A stretch of DNA of 64,000 bases. Origin: Hanstruepera neustonica. GTDB lineage: Bacteria; Bacteroidota; Bacteroidia; Flavobacteriales; Flavobacteriaceae. Shown here piece after piece: positions 42,101 through 51,448 of the stretch. Made by a program: the position numbers and the translations under genes. The notes under the pieces were generated by a model. It did not search any database, was not told the DNA's origin, and worked only from the letters and a program-made list of their open reading frames with translations. The stretch lies in NCBI RefSeq assembly GCF_002895005.1, contig NZ_POWF01000001.1:598344-662343 (forward strand). The letters are read 5' to 3'. Numbering within the stretch: the stretch's first letter is position 1; the number at the start of each line of letters is the position of its first letter.

Positions 42101-44832
42101 TCTTTTATAACTTTTCTAACTGTTTCACCAAGAGCTGTCTGCAACTTCACAAAATAAGTTCCGGTTGTGAGGTTTTCAGTGGATATGGTCATATTGTTTT
42201 TAGCTCCCACAATAGCAATCTCTTGAATCATTCTTCCCGAAATATCAAAAATGGTCACATGTTCGATAGGCTGTTTTGATTCTAAATTCAAAATATTGGT
42301 CGTTGGATTTGGATATAATACCACGCTATTATCGGCAATTCCAAACTCATCAACACTTAAGGCAGCCACGGTTGTGGTGGCTTCATCTGTAATGATGGGG
42401 AAGTTATAATCAAAGTATATTTCGGCATTATTGTCAAAGGAATCTCCCAACACCAAAGTCTCGAGCGTTTTGATTTTAAAGGCTACATAGCCATCGTTGT
42501 TGGTATCGTCAAAAGGCAGGTTGATATCTTCAAATATAAACTCAATATAATGCTCGTTACCTTGATCTTTTACACGGGCAAAATAATCATGACTGGCGTG
42601 CAATGGTACCAAGGTTGACAGGTCATACTTGGTAATATCAATATCATCCTTTACAACGATGTTCACGGCACTGGCTGTTCCCGTATTTTCAAAACGAATC
42701 ATATAGTCCACATACTTGCCGACTTCTTCAGGTGTAATATAATCGCCTTGTAAACAGGTTTTATCATTCGGGTCATAGGAGTTTACGACTGTTTGGTTAA
42801 AGACAGCTATATTGTCATCAGGAGTTTCATCAGTTTCAGAATGGTTAACCGAAGCCTCAAAGACCAAGACATCATCACCATTAACAGGTGGCGTATCAGT
42901 TGGCGCGTTAATGCCCATAGTAAATGGAATCTCGCGCACTTCAAAAGGTGTCAAATCACTAAAGTTCCACGACAGCGAACCACTGGCTTGACTATCCGGA
43001 ACAGGATTGGCGGCAACAAAATCCATGAGGTCATCCTGAAATATCAAACCCACATTGCCTGATAAGGTCGTTGTTCCCTTGTTTTTATAAACCAGTTTAT
43101 AGTTTGTGTCAAAACCTGGTCTGGCGACCTCTATAGGTAGCACCGCAACTTCCAAATCGTTATAAGTACCATTGGCTGTTACACAAAAATCCTGAACATA
43201 AGGACTGGTGTCAGACGGAAAATTGACCGTAATACTACTCGGCGACACTGAAAAATATTCTGGGCTTTCAAGTGTTGGTGTGATAGTATGAGATCCTTCG
43301 GCAACAGGAATAAAATAATTGCCTGAATCGTTAGCAAAAATATTTGCGGTTTCAGAGCTGTTGGTAATTGATAAGTTAAGATGGGTAAAATTGATATCAT
43401 CTACATCACATCCATTATCATTTAGATCAAATTGGACAGTACCCTCAATTGCATAATAGTCTCCGCCAGGAACAAACGTGCAATAGGTGTTTACATGGCA
43501 ATTCGTGTAACCATTTTGTGCTACAATATTTTGAATTAGTGCCAATTCATTATAAGGATAATCATAATAATCGGCTTCATTGTCTGTACAGATGTAAATT
43601 AAGTCAGGATTATTCTGAATATTGAAAACCGTTTCGACGCCAGGAGCTATTTCAATAACTGAATTTACATAACCGTTTTTCACATTTAAGTAAACAAGTT
43701 GATTATTTGAACAGTTAATATCTTCAATTTGGGAATTACTAATGTCTAATTCAGTAAGAGAATTGAAGCTACAATAAAGTGAATTTAAAGATGGATGCAT
43801 TATCTCTAATTCACTTAATTGATTATTAGAACACCCTAGTGAGGTTAAATTTTGATTAATACTGATATCTAATTCGAAAAGTAAATTGTTAGAGCACCCT
43901 AAAACCTCTAACAAAACATTAGAACTTAAATCTATTATAGGAATTTGATTGTTATTAAAAACTAAAGTTTCTAACATAGCGTTTTGACTGACATCTAGTT
44001 CAGTTAGTTGATTGTCACTTATATATAAACTTTGTAGAGAAATTAAGGTTGATGTGTCAATTGATGTAAGAATATTATTATTACATTCAATTGAATTCAG
44101 ATTTTCAAGTCCATCAATTTCTAAAGAGATTAATTGATTATTGTTACATTTTAAACTTAAAAGATTAGGTGATAGGCTTGAGTCTAAAGTTGTTATTTGA
44201 TTACTATTACATTCTAGGTAATTCAAATTAGTTAAAGCACTAATATCTAATGCGCTTAAAGAATTATTGTTACATTTTAATACAGTTAAATTGGTTAATG
44301 TACTTACATCCAAAGCTGTCAAAAGATTGTTAGAGCAATGTAATTGATTGAGATTTGTCAAAGCGCTAACATCTATTGAAGTTAGGTCGTTTAAATTGCA
44401 ATTTAAAACGTTCAAATTGTTTAAACTGCTCAAATCTATTGAGGTTAAATCATTACCTACACAATTCAAAGATTCAAGACCAGGATTTAAGGTAATTGAT
44501 GTTATATCGTTATAAGAACAATCGAGATGAGTCAAACTTGGTAAAGCACTCACATCAATTTCCGTAAGTAGATTATCAAAAATAACAAACTCTTCCAAAT
44601 TTATAAAGTACTCTATTCCTACAACTGAACTAATAGAATTTCGGGCAATAAGCACAAAATTTAATGATGTTACAGATTGAGCTTCAGACACTTGAATTTC
44701 GTCATCATTATTGGAGTCCACACCACTATTTAACAATGCTTGTTTAAAATTGGGATCGGGAAAGTCAATTATCTGCGCTTTTAGGGAAAAAGAGAATAAC
44801 AGGGCAGCGATAAAAATGTAAAGTTTTTTCAT
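42097..44832 (-). CDS. Large LRR secreted protein with T9SS sorting domain
   Basis: Secreted protein of 911 residues. Signal peptide 1-19 (LKA), then IIDFPDPNFKQALLNSGVDSNNDDEIQVSEAQ, with a calcium-loop-like DSNNDDEIQVSE. About residues 60-390 hold some fifteen leucine-rich repeats of 20-22 residues with the pattern L..L.C..N.LT.LD.S (e.g. LTNLTVLKCNNNSLSALDIS). Then CSDN-type loop, beta-sandwich domains (DLEVAVLPIEVARPGFDTNYKLVYKNKG, DYMIRFENTGTASAVNIVVKDDIDITKYDLSTL) and a C-terminal T9SS type A domain (VVLYPNPTTNILNL, LTTGTYFVKLQTALGETV). Likely adhesin or surface protein. Confidence 0.92.
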   Translation of the reverse strand: MKKLYIFIAALLFSFSLKAQIIDFPDPNFKQALLNSGVDSNNDDEIQVSEAQSVTSLNFVLIARNSISSVVGIEYFINLEEFVIFDNLLTEIDVSALPSLTHLDCSYNDITSITLNPGLESLNCVGNDLTSIDLSSLNNLNVLNCNLNDLTSIDVSALTNLNQLHCSNNLLTALDVSTLTNLTVLKCNNNSLSALDISALTNLNYLECNSNQITTLDSSLSPNLLSLKCNNNQLISLEIDGLENLNSIECNNNILTSIDTSTLISLQSLYISDNQLTELDVSQNAMLETLVFNNNQIPIIDLSSNVLLEVLGCSNNLLFELDISINQNLTSLGCSNNQLSELEIMHPSLNSLYCSFNSLTELDISNSQIEDINCSNNQLVYLNVKNGYVNSVIEIAPGVETVFNIQNNPDLIYICTDNEADYYDYPYNELALIQNIVAQNGYTNCHVNTYCTFVPGGDYYAIEGTVQFDLNDNGCDVDDINFTHLNLSITNSSETANIFANDSGNYFIPVAEGSHTITPTLESPEYFSVSPSSITVNFPSDTSPYVQDFCVTANGTYNDLEVAVLPIEVARPGFDTNYKLVYKNKGTTTLSGNVGLIFQDDLMDFVAANPVPDSQASGSLSWNFSDLTPFEVREIPFTMGINAPTDTPPVNGDDVLVFEASVNHSETDETPDDNIAVFNQTVVNSYDPNDKTCLQGDYITPEEVGKYVDYMIRFENTGTASAVNIVVKDDIDITKYDLSTLVPLHASHDYFARVKDQGNEHYIEFIFEDINLPFDDTNNDGYVAFKIKTLETLVLGDSFDNNAEIYFDYNFPIITDEATTTVAALSVDEFGIADNSVVLYPNPTTNILNLESKQPIEHVTIFDISGRMIQEIAIVGAKNNMTISTENLTTGTYFVKLQTALGETVRKVIKD

Positions 44833-44986
44833 GTGATTGATTAATAAGCAATTAAATATACATATTAAAAATTAGAGATTGATAGCTAACATAAATTCGG
44901 GCATCAATCATTTCAATCAAACCGTTTCAAAATCTAAACAATTCACTGTATATTTGCACTTTAGAATAAATCTAAATTAGAATTCT

Positions 44987-46123
44987 GTGAAATTAAACAA
45001 ACAAGATATATTAAAAGCCCTTGAATCCATTTCGGTACCAGGTGAAGGTCAGAATATGGTGGAGAGTGGTGCTGTAAAGAATGTAGTGACTTTTGGTGAT
45101 GAGGTGGTAATCGATATTACCATAGCAAACCCTAGCTTGCAAGCCAAAAAGAAAACCGAGGTGGATATCATGAAAACCATTCATGATTTGGTATATGAAA
45201 AAGCCAAAATCACTGTCAATGTTAAGGTTGATGCCCCTACCAAGTCGGCACCTAATGTCATTAAAGGGAAGGCTATACCAGGTATTCAAAACATAATCGC
45301 CATAGCTTCAGGTAAAGGCGGTGTAGGCAAGTCTACGGTTACAGCCAATTTGGCCGTTACCTTGGCCAAGATGGGTTTTAAAGTGGGTATTTTAGATGCG
45401 GATATTTATGGACCATCGGTTCCTATTATGTTTGATGTCGAACATGAACGACCACTGGCCATCAATGTAGATGGTAAATCTAAAATGAAACCCATAGAAA
45501 ATTATGGTGTTAAGGTGTTATCCATCGGGTTTTTTACCCAACCCAATCAAGCAGTTGTTTGGCGTGGGCCTATGGCTGCCAAAGCCTTAAACCAAATGAT
45601 TTTTGATGCACACTGGGGAGAGCTGGATTTTATGCTTATTGATTTACCTCCTGGAACAGGTGATATTCATTTAAGCATTATGCAGTCCTTACCAATTACA
45701 GGTGCGGTGGTTGTGAGTACGCCTCAAAATGTGGCATTAGCCGATGCCAAAAAAGGGGTGGCTATGTTTCAGCAGGAAAGTATCAATGTGCCAGTTCTGG
45801 GTATCATAGAAAATATGGCCTATTTTACACCAGAAGAATTGCCAGACAATAAATACTATATCTTTGGACAAGAAGGGGCTAAAAATTTAGCTGAAGATTT
45901 ACAGGTGCCGTTTTTAGGCCAGTTACCTTTGGTGCAGAGTATACGTGAAGCGGGAGATGTTGGTAGACCAGCGGCTTTACAAACAGCAACTGTTTTAGAG
46001 CAGGCTTTTGAAACTTTAACACAGAACGTGGTTCAGGAAGTGGTTAGACGCAATGACAACTTACCACCAACTGAAGCTATAAAAATTACGACGATGGCTG
46101 GTTGTTCAGCAGTTAAAAAATAA
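44987..46123 (+). CDS. Mrp/NBP35-type ATPase (ApbC)
   Basis: Fe-S cluster carrier-type ATPase (378 residues, GTG start at 44987). N-terminal MIP18-like domain (residues 1-80), linker, then P-loop SGKGGVGKSTV at 108-118 and DLPPGTGD. The CxxC pair that normally bridges a cluster between two Mrp subunits is absent: the usual Cys segment reads IENMAYFTPEELPDNKYYIFG, and the only cysteine is in the C-terminal MAGCSAVKK. A -7 TATATTTG is at 44949-44956. Next gene is a NifU-like scaffold. Confidence 0.93.
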   Translation: MKLNKQDILKALESISVPGEGQNMVESGAVKNVVTFGDEVVIDITIANPSLQAKKKTEVDIMKTIHDLVYEKAKITVNVKVDAPTKSAPNVIKGKAIPGIQNIIAIASGKGGVGKSTVTANLAVTLAKMGFKVGILDADIYGPSVPIMFDVEHERPLAINVDGKSKMKPIENYGVKVLSIGFFTQPNQAVVWRGPMAAKALNQMIFDAHWGELDFMLIDLPPGTGDIHLSIMQSLPITGAVVVSTPQNVALADAKKGVAMFQQESINVPVLGIIENMAYFTPEELPDNKYYIFGQEGAKNLAEDLQVPFLGQLPLVQSIREAGDVGRPAALQTATVLEQAFETLTQNVVQEVVRRNDNLPPTEAIKITTMAGCSAVKK

Positions 46124-46126
46124 ACC

Positions 46127-46372
46127 ATGAATACAGAAGAGTTAAAACTGAATATAGAAAAGGCACTGGATGAAATCCGGCCGTTTTTGCAAAGTGATGG
46201 TGGTGATATTTCCTTATTGTCCATTGAAGACGACAATAAGTTAGTAAAAGTACAACTTCAAGGAGCTTGCGTGGGTTGCAGTGTGAACCAAATGACACTC
46301 AAATCTGGGGTAGAAATGACCATCAAAAAGTACGCTCCACAAATAGAACAGGTTATTAACGTAGAATCTTAA
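46127..46372 (+). CDS. NifU-like Fe-S scaffold protein
   Basis: Protein of 81 residues, the NifU C-terminal domain alone. The cluster-binding CxxC is in LQGACVGCSVNQMTLKSGVE, preceded by IRPFLQSDGGDISL, the family signature. It would assemble or carry Fe-S clusters. It lies 3 bases after the Mrp-like gene and upstream of a ferredoxin reductase and ferredoxin. Confidence 0.95.
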   Translation: MNTEELKLNIEKALDEIRPFLQSDGGDISLLSIEDDNKLVKVQLQGACVGCSVNQMTLKSGVEMTIKKYAPQIEQVINVES

Positions 46373-46451
46373 AAATTAAGATGTAATGTGACTTTTGTCA
46401 CATTCAATTAATAATGGAAGTAATAACTTTGTTTATCCAAAAATTCAATTC

Positions 46452-47513
46452 ATGATTAAAACTGATATTCTTATCATTGGAGCTGGTCCAACAGGACTTT
46501 TTACTGTTTTTGAAGCTGGACTGCTCAAGTTAAAATGCCATTTAATTGATGCATTACCGCAACCCGGTGGTCAATGCTCTGAAATATATCCCAAAAAACC
46601 GATTTACGATATTCCAGCCTATCCTGAAATTCTAGCTGGTGACTTAACCGATAAGTTACTGGAACAATGTAAGCAGTTTGAGCCTGGTTTTACGTTAGGT
46701 GAACGTGCTGAAACCATAGAAAAGCAAGAGGATGGAACTTTTATAGTCACAACCAACAAAGGGACACAACACCATGCACCTGTGGTTGCCATTGCAGGTG
46801 GTTTGGGCAGCTTTGAGCCACGCAAACCTTTAATTCACAATATTGCTGACTTTGAGGATAAAGGTGTGGAGTATATGATCAAAGAACCTGATATGTATCG
46901 CGGTAAAAAAGTCGTGATTGCAGGAGGTGGTGACTCGGCATTGGATTGGAGTATCTTTTTAAGTGATGTGGCCAGCGAAGTAACCCTTATTCATAGAAGA
47001 AATGAATTCCGTGGGCATTTGGATTCCGTTGAAAAGGCACAAGAGCTCAAAAATCAAGGAAAAATCAATTTAATCACACCAGCCGAAGTTACAGGCATAG
47101 TGGGAGATCATCATGTGAAGGCTGTAGTGGTTTCTCAAGCGGAACACATTCAAAAGGAGTTTGAGATTGAATGTGATCATTTTATACCCTTATTTGGGTT
47201 ATCACCGAAATTAGGACCAATTGCCAATTGGGGATTAGAAATAGAAAAAAATGCCATTAAGGTTAATAACGCCTTGGACTACCAAACCAATATCCCTGGT
47301 ATTTTTGCTGTAGGCGATGTCAATACCTATCCTGGTAAATTAAAATTGATTTTATGTGGTTTCCATGAAGCAACTTTGATGTGTCAGGCTGCTTATCAAA
47401 TCATCAATCCAGGAAAAAAATATGTCTTGAAATATACGACTGTGAGTGGTGTAGATGGTTTTGATGGTACGCGAAAAGAGGCTCCTAAAGCCGTTGTAAA
47501 AGCGATTGACTAA
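46452..47513 (+). CDS. Ferredoxin-NADP(+) reductase-like FAD enzyme
   Basis: FAD/NAD(P)-dependent oxidoreductase (353 residues from the ATG at 46452, MIKTDILIIGAGPTG). FAD motif IIGAGPTGLFTVFEAG at residues 7-22, NADPH motif IAGGGDSALDWSIFL, and the C-terminal GIFAVGDVNTYPGKLKLILCGFHEA. This is the thioredoxin-reductase-like FNR (YumC-type), which lacks a redox CxxC, consistent with the sequence. It overlaps the ferredoxin gene by 1 base, its likely electron partner. Confidence 0.92.
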   Translation: MIKTDILIIGAGPTGLFTVFEAGLLKLKCHLIDALPQPGGQCSEIYPKKPIYDIPAYPEILAGDLTDKLLEQCKQFEPGFTLGERAETIEKQEDGTFIVTTNKGTQHHAPVVAIAGGLGSFEPRKPLIHNIADFEDKGVEYMIKEPDMYRGKKVVIAGGGDSALDWSIFLSDVASEVTLIHRRNEFRGHLDSVEKAQELKNQGKINLITPAEVTGIVGDHHVKAVVVSQAEHIQKEFEIECDHFIPLFGLSPKLGPIANWGLEIEKNAIKVNNALDYQTNIPGIFAVGDVNTYPGKLKLILCGFHEATLMCQAAYQIINPGKKYVLKYTTVSGVDGFDGTRKEAPKAVVKAID

Positions 47514-47845
47514 TGGAACAGGATGTTACCTTAAAAATCACGGATAGAGATGGTGTGGCCCACGAAGTTCTGGCTCCAACCGATATGGCTATGAACCTTA
47601 TGGAAGTCGTACGAAGCTATGAGCTGGCTCCTGAAGGAACCATCGGCATTTGTGGTGGCATGGCTATGTGTGCCTCATGTCAATGCTATGTTTTGTCAGA
47701 CCATGAACTTCCCGAAATGCAGGATGACGAAGAAGCTATGTTGAGTGAGGCCTTTTACGTAAAGGACAATTCGCGTTTAGGTTGCCAGATTCAGATTACC
47801 CCTGAATTGGATGGTTTGGAAGTTGAGCTAGCACCGGAAAGCTAA
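47513..47845 (+). CDS. 2Fe-2S ferredoxin (adrenodoxin type)
   Basis: Ferredoxin of 110 residues. Cluster ligands C-x5-C-x2-C in ICGGMAMCASCQCY with the fourth in SRLGCQIQIT. Vertebrate-type (Isc/adrenodoxin) rather than plant type by spacing. It starts on the last base of the reductase gene (TAATG), so reductase and ferredoxin form a two-gene electron-transfer unit downstream of Mrp and NifU. A role in Fe-S assembly is plausible. It overlaps the end of the convergent phosphoesterase by 4 bases. Confidence 0.95.
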   Translation: MEQDVTLKITDRDGVAHEVLAPTDMAMNLMEVVRSYELAPEGTIGICGGMAMCASCQCYVLSDHELPEMQDDEEAMLSEAFYVKDNSRLGCQIQITPELDGLEVELAPES

Positions 47846-48741
47846 TCCGTTTTATAATCAATCAATTTTTGAGGTCCTTCCAGAAGAACTCGTACGATTT
47901 TAAGTGTCCCATCATCCGTAGTGGCAATTTGCCATTTAATTAGTGAGATTTCACCGTTTTCAATTTCTATTCCCGTAATACTTCTGGGGTGCACACAACT
48001 ACCATCGTTAAAGAAGGCAATATCTCCAGGCTCCGGAAAACGCGGTCTATGAGTATGGCCTACAATGGTGATTAAGTTATTATTATCAATAATCCATTTT
48101 TTGATGCGTCGTTCAACTTTAATAAGCTCCTTATAATTTTTTGCAGGACTGGTTGGGTCGGCAATGCCCATAACATTTAATGGCTTCCATAAAATGCGAA
48201 CCATAAACCGACTTAATTTCCAAAAAGTATAATTCCACCAATCGCCTTGGTGACCATGTGTTAGAAATAGTTCTTGATTCGTTTGTTGGTGTTTAAAAAT
48301 TAAGCCCTCATGGTATACTATATTTGAAAAGAGAGCTTCGTCCTTACCCGAAATTGGTTCAAAGTAAGTTGATAGATGTTTTTCGACGTAAGAAGTGTCT
48401 TTATAAACCATATCATGATTGCCATAGAGCATATGCAACCTATTATTATCATGAAAAGATTTTAGTAATAAATAAACATTTTTATGGGCTTCAAAAATGG
48501 ATTTAAAGGTTAAATTCTCCCAAAGTTCATCACCATCACCTAATTCACAGTAAGTAAACCCTTCAGCATAATAGTGTTTTAAAGCGTGAAAGTAAATATT
48601 GCGGTTATTGGCAAAATCATCTGCAAAGCTGTTGTCACCTCTGTGACAATCACTGAAAAATATAAACTTACTAGTATTGTCAAAGTTTATAACTTTGGCC
48701 TCTTTATAAGCTTTGTCTAGTCGTTTTTTAGATGAAAACAT
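47842..48741 (-). CDS. Metallophosphoesterase
   Basis: Calcineurin-type phosphoesterase (299 residues). Metal motifs in order: FFSDCHRGDNSFAD near residue 30, YCELGDGDELWE near 65, LYGNHDMVY near 105, FLTHGHQGDWW near 162 and IVGHTHRPRFPE near 233. Such enzymes in Bacteroidota may be lipid-A or UDP-diacylglucosamine-type hydrolases; the substrate is not given by the sequence. Confidence 0.88.
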   Translation of the reverse strand: MFSSKKRLDKAYKEAKVINFDNTSKFIFFSDCHRGDNSFADDFANNRNIYFHALKHYYAEGFTYCELGDGDELWENLTFKSIFEAHKNVYLLLKSFHDNNRLHMLYGNHDMVYKDTSYVEKHLSTYFEPISGKDEALFSNIVYHEGLIFKHQQTNQELFLTHGHQGDWWNYTFWKLSRFMVRILWKPLNVMGIADPTSPAKNYKELIKVERRIKKWIIDNNNLITIVGHTHRPRFPEPGDIAFFNDGSCVHPRSITGIEIENGEISLIKWQIATTDDGTLKIVRVLLEGPQKLIDYKTD

Positions 48742-48755
48742 AAAGTAAATCTAAA

Positions 48756-48789
48756 TAAAAAAAGCGAACCTAAATTAGATTCGCTTTTA
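48756..48789. terminator. Intrinsic terminator hairpin
   Basis: Stem AAAAGCGAA / TTCGCTTTT with a loop containing CCTAAATTAGA, between the acyl-CoA dehydrogenase and the phosphoesterase; on the minus strand the A-run becomes the T-run, so it ends the acyl-CoA dehydrogenase transcript. Confidence 0.8.
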
Positions 48790-48814
48790 TAAGTTTTTTA
48801 TTTATTGAGGAGCT

Positions 48815-49993
48815 TTATTTAAAGGCATTTAAACCGGTAATGTCTAAACCTGTAATCAACAAGTGAATATCGTGGGTACCTTCATACGTAATCACACTTT
48901 CCAGGTTCATGGAATGGCGCATAATGCTGTATTCTCCTGTTATGCCCATGCCGCCTAACATTTGTCGCGCTTCACGAGCTATGTTAATGGCCATATCAAC
49001 ATTGTTCCGTTTTGCCATAGAGATTTGAGCTGAAGTAGCTTTACCCTCATTACGTAAAACACCTAATCGCCACGTTAATAATTGGGCTTTTGTTAATTCA
49101 GTAATCATTTCAGCCAATTTCTTTTGTTGAAGTTGAAATTGACCAATAGGCTTTCCAAATTGAATACGCTCTTTACTGTAGCGTAATGCCGTATCATAAC
49201 AGTCCATAGCGGCTCCGATGGCTCCCCAGGCAATACCATAACGAGCAGAATCCAAACAACCAAGAGGTGCGCCTAATCCAGATTTATTGGGTAATAAGTT
49301 TTCTTTTGGAACTTTGACATTATCAAAAATCAACTCACCAGTAGCACTGGCACGAAGGGACCATTTGTTATGCGTTTCAGGTGTAGAAAAACCTTCCATA
49401 CCACGTTCTACAATTAAACCATGGATGCGACCTTCTTCATTCTTTGCCCATACAACAGCTACTTGTGCAAAAGGGGCATTACTAATCCACATTTTGGCAC
49501 CATTCAATAAGTAATGGTCACCCATATCCTTAAAGTTGGTAACCATGCCTCCAGGATTGGATCCGTGATCAGGCTCTGTTAACCCAAAACAACCCATCCA
49601 TTCACCACTTGCTAATTTTGGCAAGTACTTTTGGCGTTGCTCTTCGTTTCCATACTTCCAAATTGGATACATGACTAATGATGACTGCACAGAAGCTGTA
49701 CTACGAACGCCAGAGTCACCTCGTTCTATTTCCTGCATGATTAAGCCATAAGAAATTTGATCTAATCCAGCACCACCATATTCAACTGGGATATAAGGGC
49801 CAAAAGCACCAATTTCAGCAAGACCACCAATAATTTGATTTGGGAATTCTGCTTTTTGTGCGTATTCTTCAATAATTGGTGAAACGTCACGCTTTACCCA
49901 TTCTCTTGCGGCATCACGCACTAATTTATGTTCTTCAGAAAGCAACTCGTCAAGATTGTAATAATCAGGTGCTTCAAATAAGTCTGGCTTCAT
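48815..49993 (-). CDS. Glutaryl-CoA dehydrogenase-type acyl-CoA dehydrogenase
   Basis: Acyl-CoA dehydrogenase of 392 residues, best matched to glutaryl-CoA dehydrogenase, which converts glutaryl-CoA to crotonyl-CoA in lysine and tryptophan breakdown. FAD/substrate motifs MGCFGLTEPDHGSNPGG near residue 135, WISNAPFAQVAVVWA and the catalytic Glu in ITYEGTHDIHLLI near residue 370. With saccharopine dehydrogenase elsewhere in the window it supports a lysine degradation route. Monocistronic. Confidence 0.92.
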   Translation of the reverse strand: MKPDLFEAPDYYNLDELLSEEHKLVRDAAREWVKRDVSPIIEEYAQKAEFPNQIIGGLAEIGAFGPYIPVEYGGAGLDQISYGLIMQEIERGDSGVRSTASVQSSLVMYPIWKYGNEEQRQKYLPKLASGEWMGCFGLTEPDHGSNPGGMVTNFKDMGDHYLLNGAKMWISNAPFAQVAVVWAKNEEGRIHGLIVERGMEGFSTPETHNKWSLRASATGELIFDNVKVPKENLLPNKSGLGAPLGCLDSARYGIAWGAIGAAMDCYDTALRYSKERIQFGKPIGQFQLQQKKLAEMITELTKAQLLTWRLGVLRNEGKATSAQISMAKRNNVDMAINIAREARQMLGGMGITGEYSIMRHSMNLESVITYEGTHDIHLLITGLDITGLNAFK

Positions 49994-50135
49994 GTTTTGT
50001 TCAATTTTTAAGTCTCGCCAAATTTAACCAAATACATATAAAAAGGGGAAACATTTTATCAGAAATATTTTAATCGTACATTTAACGAGCCTCATTTTTA
50101 ATAATTATTAAAATAACGTCATTCAGCTATCAAAA

Positions 50136-51440
50136 ATGGGGAAACCTCCACCTAAAATTGGTTTAATAACCGCAACATCCATTGTCATCGGAAATATGAT
50201 CGGTGTTGGAATTTTTATATTACCAGCCGCTTTATCGAAATATGGAAGTATAAGTTTACTGGGATGGGTTTTTACTACCATTGGTGCGTTGATTCTAGCT
50301 AAAATTTTCAGTAATTTTAGTAAAATAGTCAAAAAGAGTGGTGGTCCTTATGCCTATCCGAAATCAGCATTTGGTGACTTCATCGGTTTTTTAATAGCTT
50401 GGGGATACTGGTTGTCTTGTTGGATTGGTAATGCGGCATTAACAGTTGCCATAATAGGCGCCCTAAGTTTCTTTTATCCCATACTTGAAACAAATGCCTT
50501 GTATAAAGTAATCATTGGTCTGGGATTAATTTGGTTTTTCACTTGGATTAATACGAGAGGAATTAAAGAGTCGGGTAAAGTTCAGGTGATTACTACCATA
50601 CTCAAGTTGACACCATTATTATTTGTTATTCTGGTAGGTGTATTCTTTTTCAGGCTTGAAAATTTCCCTCAATTTAATTTAACATCAGAAAGTGATTTTG
50701 AAACCTTTCCCATGGTGGCAGCTCTAACCCTTTATGCCTTTCTTGGTCTTGAGTGTGCTACCATTCCATCACAAAGTATTAAAGATCCTGAAAAAACAAT
50801 TCCCAGAGCAACCATGATGGGAACCTTAATTACGGCAAGTGTTTATATTTTGGGAACGGTTGTCTTGTTTGGGATTTTACCAATAGATAGACTGCAAACT
50901 TCGGCAGCCCCTTTTGCTGAAGCTGCCAGAATTATTGCTGGTGATTTCGGTGGTTATTTTGTAGCTATTGGAGTTATTATTTCGGGTATAGGTGTCTTAA
51001 ATGGTTGGATTATGGTAACGGGACAAGTACCATTGGCGACTGCTAAAGATGGTTTGTTTCCTCGCGTATTTGGTAAAGAAAATAAGAAAGGAGCTCCAGC
51101 ATTAGGGCTTATTATTGGTAGTTTATTGACAACAGCTGTGCTTTTAATGAATTTATCAGAAGGGTTGGTCAATCAATTTAAGTTTATTGTTGATATTGTG
51201 GTCTTTGTCGCTTTAGTGCCATATCTATTCACTGCAGCGGCATATATCTTAATTCTAATCGAGAAAAAAGTTCATGTTCATAGTTGGGTGAAAACGTTTG
51301 TTCTCGGGAGTTTAGGCTTTTTATATTCGTTATGGGCGATTTTTGGGTCGGGTCAAGAAACCGTTTTTTATGGTTTTATTCTGTTAATGTTGGGTATTCC
51401 CTTTTACGTTTTAATGAAATGGAATAAACGATTTGATTGA
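50136..51440 (+). CDS. APC-type amino-acid permease
   Basis: Transporter of 434 residues with twelve hydrophobic helices. The first helix carries the unwound GNMIGVGIFILPAAL motif, and FLGLECATIPSQSIKDPEKTIPRATMMGT is the conserved TM6 region of APC amino-acid transporters. Substrate unknown. Divergent from the acyl-CoA dehydrogenase, suggesting possible linked amino-acid use, but there is no direct evidence. Confidence 0.93.
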   Translation: MGKPPPKIGLITATSIVIGNMIGVGIFILPAALSKYGSISLLGWVFTTIGALILAKIFSNFSKIVKKSGGPYAYPKSAFGDFIGFLIAWGYWLSCWIGNAALTVAIIGALSFFYPILETNALYKVIIGLGLIWFFTWINTRGIKESGKVQVITTILKLTPLLFVILVGVFFFRLENFPQFNLTSESDFETFPMVAALTLYAFLGLECATIPSQSIKDPEKTIPRATMMGTLITASVYILGTVVLFGILPIDRLQTSAAPFAEAARIIAGDFGGYFVAIGVIISGIGVLNGWIMVTGQVPLATAKDGLFPRVFGKENKKGAPALGLIIGSLLTTAVLLMNLSEGLVNQFKFIVDIVVFVALVPYLFTAAAYILILIEKKVHVHSWVKTFVLGSLGFLYSLWAIFGSGQETVFYGFILLMLGIPFYVLMKWNKRFD

Positions 51441-51448
51441 TAAAGAAC

